Source: an uncultured Bacteroidota bacterium (GTDB lineage: Bacteria > Bacteroidota > Bacteroidia > Chitinophagales > Chitinophagaceae). Taken from it: a DNA stretch of 10,726 nt. Location: the NCBI GenBank assembly GCA_946479535.1, contig CAMLGP010000042.1:1-10726 (forward strand). Direction: 5' to 3'. The notes beneath the pieces were generated by a model. That model was not told the origin of the DNA and did no database searches. It saw only the letters and a program-made list of their open reading frames with translations. This document shows positions 7,067 to 10,726 of the stretch, piece by piece (position 1 is the first letter of the stretch; each line of letters begins with the position of its first letter). The translations under genes were made by a program, and so were the position numbers.

Positions 7067-8107
7067 TTATTTGTGGTGTTTATGCTGCTGATAATGCTCC
7101 AGCAATTCATCTCCTCCAAAATCATTCTTAAGGTCTCTGATGACGGTGTGAATGTGATTCGCATTGTTTTGCGTGTTGTCATATTCAATGATAATTGTGG
7201 GCCCCTGTATACGGTAATAATGAGGGTGGCCTACGCCATTTTGCAATTCACCTGCCCAGGCAAAACGCATATTTTTTAATCCCGCAGCTTCAATATCTTT
7301 CACCATGCTCATGGCATAGGCCTTGGTGTACCGGTGAAGATAAATACTCAGCAACTGCATAAAAGTATTCTGCTGGGTGGCCGTCAATTCACTGTACAGA
7401 ATTCCAACGGGGTTACTGATCATTGCCTTTCTACTATTTGCAGTAATGATATCTCCGGGAGCTTTGACATCAATTAAGGCTTTTTTCATTTGTGCCTCAT
7501 CCAGTGATTTCGCAAATGCCAGTCCCAATTCAGCTTCATCCTTCAATACATACTTCCCTTTTTCCGGACCAGATAGCACAATGGCAGGATTTGTTCCCAG
7601 GAAGCCCGGGGTACCTGATACGATCTGGTTATTAGCTGAAGAAAAATTAAAAGAGATATGATGACCTTCCAGACGCCAGCCCCAGATATTGTCTGAAGCG
7701 GGGTCACCGAAAATGGAAAGATAATATTTACCCTGGTCACGGTAATCATCACCTGCGGGCCTTAATTCCATCTCTTTCAAAACATTTTCCAGTTGCATGA
7801 TGGAGGTAGCCTTATTAAATCCTGTATCACTAAGTCCTGTATGTAAGAGTGTCATTGCCTTTTTTAACTGCTCAGCAGTCAGTTCTTTTAGCGTAATACC
7901 ATTCCGCTGCTTTGGAATATAATGCCAGTTGTAGCGTTCTGAATCTAAAAAACTGAAATGGGCTTTTGCCTTTTGAGCGGCAGTCAGGCTTTGAAGAAAC
8001 TGGTCAGCTGCAGCAGCCATTGAACTGGGTTTCCCTTTTGGTGTTTGCGACTGGCAGGAAAGGGATCCTGCAATAAGAAAAACGATGGCAAGTATAGTTG
8101 GTTTCAT
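7067..8107 (-). CDS. DUF3500 domain-containing lipoprotein
   Basis: From ATG 8107 this is a 346-residue protein. A lipoprotein signal peptide (MKPTILAIVFLIAGSLSC, Cys18) is followed by a helical region with LTAAQKAKAHFSFLDSERYNWHYIPKQRNGITLKEL and WGWRLEGHHISFNFS. Near residues 293-335 comes the characteristic block GHPHYYRIQGPTIIIEYDNT, then QNNANHIHTVIRD. These are hallmarks of DUF3500, a widespread family of unknown function whose many His, Asp and Glu residues suggest metal binding. I do not assign a reaction. ATG 8107 is chosen because it starts the signal peptide. The same frame continues upstream through three tandem 15-codon units, each starting with ATG, so longer forms starting at 8152, 8197 or 8242 are possible. 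Those would carry a basic, partly hydrophobic extension that could alter export. It converges on the RimJ/RimL-like gene with a two-base gap. Confidence 0.85.
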   Translation of the reverse strand: MKPTILAIVFLIAGSLSCQSQTPKGKPSSMAAAADQFLQSLTAAQKAKAHFSFLDSERYNWHYIPKQRNGITLKELTAEQLKKAMTLLHTGLSDTGFNKATSIMQLENVLKEMELRPAGDDYRDQGKYYLSIFGDPASDNIWGWRLEGHHISFNFSSANNQIVSGTPGFLGTNPAIVLSGPEKGKYVLKDEAELGLAFAKSLDEAQMKKALIDVKAPGDIITANSRKAMISNPVGILYSELTATQQNTFMQLLSIYLHRYTKAYAMSMVKDIEAAGLKNMRFAWAGELQNGVGHPHYYRIQGPTIIIEYDNTQNNANHIHTVIRDLKNDFGGDELLEHYQQHKHHK

Positions 8108-8287
8108 CAGTAGTTTTTTATTTTTTAATAGCCAGATGGAGCTTCGGTTCATCAGTAGTTTTTTATTGTTTAATAGCCAGATGGAGCTTCGGTTCATCAG
8201 TAGTTTTTTATTTTTTAATAGCCAGATGGAGCTCCGGTTCATCAGTAGGTTTTTATTGGTTTTTGGTCAGATTGATCTTTGGTTCAT
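8108..8287 (-). repeat. Four tandem 45-bp units, each starting with an in-frame ATG, ahead of the DUF3500 gene
   Basis: Read on the minus strand the units are 8287-8243, 8242-8198, 8197-8153 and 8152-8108, exactly 4 x 45 bp, directly abutting ATG 8107. The three inner units differ pairwise by only one or two bases and encode MNRSSIWLLKNKKLL (the middle one has Asn for Lys at position 10). The outermost unit differs at about 10 of 45 positions; its codon 7 is TGA instead of TGG. Each unit ends in an A-rich stretch followed by CTACTG-ATG. In Bacteroidota, A-rich upstream sequence takes the place of a Shine-Dalgarno, so each unit could supply its own initiation site. No spacers separate the units. 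Beyond them, 8288-8399 holds only weak minus-strand -7 candidates: TACATTTA (8300-8293) and TATTTATG (8334-8327). Confidence 0.9.
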
Positions 8288-8399
8288 AGTATTAAATGTA
8301 GGGAAATTATCTTTACGCATTGACCGCATAAATAGATGCCTTCTGTCAGTCATAGACTCCGCACATAATTGTCTATCTTCAGGTTCATAATATCCCGGT

Positions 8400-8407
8400 T
8401 ATTTTTG
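8400..8407 (+). promoter_or_regulatory. Predicted -7 promoter element for the aspartyl-protease-like gene
   Basis: TATTTTTG is an exact TAnnTTTG match ending 10 nt before ATG 8418, so the leader would be only about 5 nt. The 14 bases from 8400 to 8413 are identical to 994-1007 before the TauE/SafE gene. No clear -33 element is seen at normal spacing. Confidence 0.5.
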
Positions 8408-8417
8408 ACGAATAGTC

Positions 8418-9422
8418 ATGATCCCTTTCCCCGGTAACAAGATATTTTACTGGTCTCTTCTGTTAATTGCTGTAGCGATGCTAAAGAGTCATTCCGGCCT
8501 GGCAGCTCCGGTCCCAAAGGATTCTTTAATGATCGACAATATTACCATACCTGTCATAAACGCTTTTGAAGCGCCAAATGACTCCCTTTCCTGCATATTG
8601 CCCTTCAGCCGTGCGGGTAATCTTATCCTCATCAGGGCTAAAGCAGACTCCACTGAAGGCAATTTTATCCTGGATACCGGTTCTCCCACACTGGTGTTGA
8701 ACATCACCTATTTCCGACATTATACCACTACAGTCAGAACTGATGCCGAGGAGGGAGGTATGAACGGAACAGGAGCGCCAGTACAGGAAACCATGGTAAG
8801 GGAATTTACTCTGGGCCCCATTGTATACCGCCGGACAGTAGCCAACCTGGTAAACCTGGGTCATATTGAGAATAGTAAGGGAGTCAAAGTATTTGGACTG
8901 TTGGGAATGAAACTGTTCCGGCAGTTTGAAATGATCATTGATTATGATAAGAACCTGATCTTCCTGCACAGGATCGGTAAAAAGGAAGAAAAGACCTATA
9001 TGCACGAAATGCTGCAGGACTCTACTGCCTACAAAGCTTATCCGGTAGACCTTTACAATGATAAAATCCTGGCCAGAACCGAACTCGCTGGCAGGAAATT
9101 GCGTCTTATGATTGATTTTGCAGCAGAGACAAATGTATTGGATAGCCGGCTACCTGATATTATTTTTGAGAATATAGCCATTTCGCGTAGGGTAGTTCTC
9201 AATGGGATAGGGGGACAGAAAGTGGAAGCGCTCTATGGTGATCTAAGTAATATGAAATTGGGTGATGATCCCATAAGAACATTACCCGTACTAATAACCA
9301 ATCTTTCCAATACCTGCCTTTCCTACGAGTTTTGTATTGACGGTATTTTAGGTTTTGATTTCCTGTCCTTACATAAAATAGGGTTTAACTTTGTGAATAG
9401 AAAAATGTATATATGGAAATAA
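8418..9422 (+). CDS. Secreted retropepsin-like aspartyl protease with two repeats, second site degenerate
   Basis: The 334-residue protein has a signal peptide (hydrophobic residues 9-22, cleavage probably after Ala29 or Ala30). It then has two copies of an aspartyl-protease-like unit. Copy one (about 66-185) has GNFILDTGSPTLVLN, with catalytic Asp86 in DTGS, and ends GLLGMKLFRQFEMIIDYDKNLIFLH. Copy two (about 212-333) has RLMIDFAAETNVLD, with Asp233 retained but DTG changed to DFA, and ends GILGFDFLSLHKIGFNFVNRKMYIW. Bacterial retropepsin-like proteins are usually single-unit and need two Asp residues from paired subunits. A tandem copy could form the pair within one chain, with an altered second half. 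Location is probably periplasm or surface; the substrate is unknown. The glycogen-binding-repeat gene starts 17 nt later, so the two are probably co-transcribed. Confidence 0.82.
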   Translation: MIPFPGNKIFYWSLLLIAVAMLKSHSGLAAPVPKDSLMIDNITIPVINAFEAPNDSLSCILPFSRAGNLILIRAKADSTEGNFILDTGSPTLVLNITYFRHYTTTVRTDAEEGGMNGTGAPVQETMVREFTLGPIVYRRTVANLVNLGHIENSKGVKVFGLLGMKLFRQFEMIIDYDKNLIFLHRIGKKEEKTYMHEMLQDSTAYKAYPVDLYNDKILARTELAGRKLRLMIDFAAETNVLDSRLPDIIFENIAISRRVVLNGIGGQKVEALYGDLSNMKLGDDPIRTLPVLITNLSNTCLSYEFCIDGILGFDFLSLHKIGFNFVNRKMYIWK

Positions 9423-9425
9423 AGA

Positions 9426-9462
9426 GTGCCAGACATAGCATGCGTGTGATGGCACCCTTTTT
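9426..9462 (+). terminator. Terminator-like hairpin enclosing the start codon of the next gene
   Basis: GTGCCA (9426-9431) pairs perfectly with TGGCAC (9450-9455). The second arm is followed by CC and TTTTT (9458-9462). The loop is 18 nt, and ACA/TGT (9433-9435 with 9445-9447) can extend pairing inside it. ATG 9440 lies in the loop. It could end transcription after the protease-like gene, attenuate the downstream gene, or be coincidental. The stem is short for a strong terminator. Confidence 0.35.
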
Positions 9463-10726
9463 ACGGTGTGTGGGGATAATAATTTTCTCTCTATGGTTTG
9501 GAAACAGGTCCATGGCACAGTGGACTCCTGCCTATACCATAAAGAATGGCAATATGCTGATCATTCTTGGAAAGGATATCAGGGAAACTGCGCTGGATAG
9601 TTTCATTGGGAAATTTGAACTGTTTGATCTTGATCTCAAGTATTTTGTAAAAACGCATATAGCTGATTCACTCAATAAGCTGGGCTGGAATGTTCAGTTC
9701 GATAAAGAACTGGGCTACTTATTAACCAAACCGCTCACCAGTAACAAAAACATTAATTACGCCAATCCGGAAAACAAGATAATGCTTACCCAAAAGGCGT
9801 CATTTGCGGAACGTTTTCCCATTGTAAGCAGTCGCGTAAAATTCGGTTATAACCGTTTCAGGAATAAGTATCCTTTTGCCATTAAGGATTCATTTGTTAC
9901 GTTCTTCCTTAGAGGTAATCTGGATGCCAAAAGGGTTAGCCTTGCTGGCAGTTTTAATGACTGGACACCAGAATCATGGTTCATGAAAAAAACAGACAGT
10001 GGCTGGATATACAATGTTAAACTGGCGGTTGGCAAATACTGGTATAAATTCCTGATCAATGGAAACTGGACTACAGACAGGGATAATTTACTGGTTGAAA
10101 ATGATGGTTTGGGTAATGATAACTCGGTCTATTTTAAACCTAACAGACTTTTCACATTGAAAGGGTTTACCGGTGCCAAAAAAGTTGTTCTCGCTGGTAG
10201 CTGGAATGACTGGAAGCCTGGTGAACTGGTCATGGATAGAACATCGAATGGCTGGGAACTGCCACTTTATCTCGCAGATGGAACGCATACCTACCGTTAT
10301 AATATTGATGGAAGGTGGCTGGAGGATCCGGATAACCCGGATCATTATCCCAATGAATACGGCGAATATAATTCTGTGATCAGGATCGGCAAGCCTTATA
10401 TCTTCAAACTGGATGGATACCTTAATGCAAAACAGGTGGTACTGTCAGGTTCATTTAATAAATGGAGAAGGAATGAATTATTCATGAAAAAGACTGCCAC
10501 CGGCTGGGAATTTCCTTATACACTGGGTGCTGGCAATTATGAATATAAATTCATTATAGATGATAGATTTGAAGCACATCCCGGTAATGTGAATGTGAAA
10601 AATGGGGACGGAGGTAACCTCTATTTTGTAATCGAACCCAATTATACATTCCGCCTTAAAGGATTTCCGAATGCCAAAAAGGTTTACCTGGCTGGTGATT
10701 TCAATAACTGGTCGCCCAATACATTT
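9440..10726 (+). CDS. Secreted protein with tandem glycogen-binding (AMPK/CBM48-like) repeats, C-terminus outside window
   Basis: The frame is open for 429 codons from ATG 9440 to the window end. Residues 1-27 are a Sec signal peptide (...FGNRSMAQ). Residues 28-150 form a domain I do not recognise. Then come three complete and one partial glycogen-binding-type beta-sandwich repeats of 82-84 residues. Their signatures are LAGSFNDW (168-175), LAGSWNDW (251-258), LSGSFNKW (335-342) and LAGDFNNW (417-424). The positions known in AMPK beta to contact glucan are largely kept: Trp175/258/342/424; Lys203, Arg286 and Lys370; Trp210, Trp293 and Phe377; Asn228, Asn311 and Asn393. The protein probably binds alpha-glucan or a related polymer outside the cytoplasm; a catalytic domain might follow beyond the window. 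ATG 9449 is an alternative start. It follows the aspartyl-protease-like gene by 17 nt. Confidence 0.88.
   Translation, partial: MRVMAPFLRCVGIIIFSLWFGNRSMAQWTPAYTIKNGNMLIILGKDIRETALDSFIGKFELFDLDLKYFVKTHIADSLNKLGWNVQFDKELGYLLTKPLTSNKNINYANPENKIMLTQKASFAERFPIVSSRVKFGYNRFRNKYPFAIKDSFVTFFLRGNLDAKRVSLAGSFNDWTPESWFMKKTDSGWIYNVKLAVGKYWYKFLINGNWTTDRDNLLVENDGLGNDNSVYFKPNRLFTLKGFTGAKKVVLAGSWNDWKPGELVMDRTSNGWELPLYLADGTHTYRYNIDGRWLEDPDNPDHYPNEYGEYNSVIRIGKPYIFKLDGYLNAKQVVLSGSFNKWRRNELFMKKTATGWEFPYTLGAGNYEYKFIIDDRFEAHPGNVNVKNGDGGNLYFVIEPNYTFRLKGFPNAKKVYLAGDFNNWSPNTF
9896..10726 (+). repeat. Protein-level tandem repeat: glycogen-binding domains 1-4
   Basis: Units lie at about 9896-10141, 10148-10387, 10397-10636 and 10643 to the window end. 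Each has the pattern hydrophobic-LAG-[SD]-[FW]-N-x-W, then GW, then a Y-[KR]-[FY] strand and a conserved Asn, 82-84 residues apart. DNA identity between units is visibly lower than protein similarity, so this is an old domain duplication and not a recent DNA repeat. Confidence 0.85.

Noticed and set aside
8103..8282. Possible CRISPR array
   Set aside because: The 45-bp units are directly adjacent without spacers, keep a coding frame, and there are no cas genes.
8085..8390. A plus-strand open frame with repeated FISSFL-type hydrophobic segments
   Set aside because: It is the opposite-strand reading of the 45-bp array and the DUF3500 start. The apparent repeats come from the DNA repeat, and no homology or promoter supports a gene.
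8526..9005. A 159-codon minus-strand open frame
   Set aside because: It lies wholly inside the protease-like gene, which has clear domains and a signal peptide. The opposite product has no recognisable features.

Overview
The window reads as a chromosomal stretch of a Bacteroidota bacterium, most likely a Chitinophagaceae-like member. The grounds are moderate GC, no clear Shine-Dalgarno sequences, several exact copies of the Bacteroidota -7 promoter element TAnnTTTG just upstream of starts, many lipoprotein or Sec signal peptides, small outer-membrane-barrel-like proteins, and a class III cyclase fused to a TolB-like domain. The genus cannot be named from sequence alone. I see no rRNA, tRNA, insertion sequence, phage gene or CRISPR array.

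Layout. At the left edge a cyclase/TolB-like signalling protein runs leftward out of the window (1-906, minus) and is divergent from a TauE/SafE-type membrane transporter (1016-1765). Then comes a rightward group of exported proteins: a metallophosphoesterase lipoprotein (1856-2659), a small barrel-like protein starting one base after it (2661-3221), and a second barrel-like protein (3279-3911). This group meets a monohaem cytochrome c lipoprotein (3914-4501, minus) tail to tail. A strong promoter and a leader of about 130 nt precede an RhlE-type DEAD-box RNA helicase (4785-6035). The helicase overlaps tail to tail with a GNAT acetyltransferase (6019-6468, minus), which is divergent from a RimJ/RimL-like acetyltransferase (6522-7064). 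That gene meets a DUF3500 lipoprotein (7067-8107, minus) tail to tail. On the right are a secreted retropepsin-like protein with two repeats (8418-9422) and, 17 nt later, a secreted protein with tandem glycogen-binding (AMPK/CBM48-like) repeats that runs out of the window (9440-10726).

The most unusual feature is a 4 x 45-bp tandem repeat (8108-8287) directly in front of the DUF3500 gene. Each unit begins with an ATG in the frame of the gene. The three inner units are open, so the lipoprotein could be made with 0, 15, 30 or 45 extra N-terminal residues. The outermost, diverged unit becomes a six-codon mini-ORF ending in TGA.

Other points of note: several promoters lie so close to the start codon that mRNAs would be leaderless or nearly so; a terminator-like hairpin encloses the start codon of the glycogen-binding-repeat gene; the second repeat of the aspartyl-protease-like protein has lost its DTG motif; and the cyclase has non-canonical residues at both purine-specifying positions. 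All three convergent junctions are nearly gapless or overlapping. Most genes look like independent housekeeping or envelope functions. Only 1856-3221 and 8418-10726 look like likely co-transcribed units.
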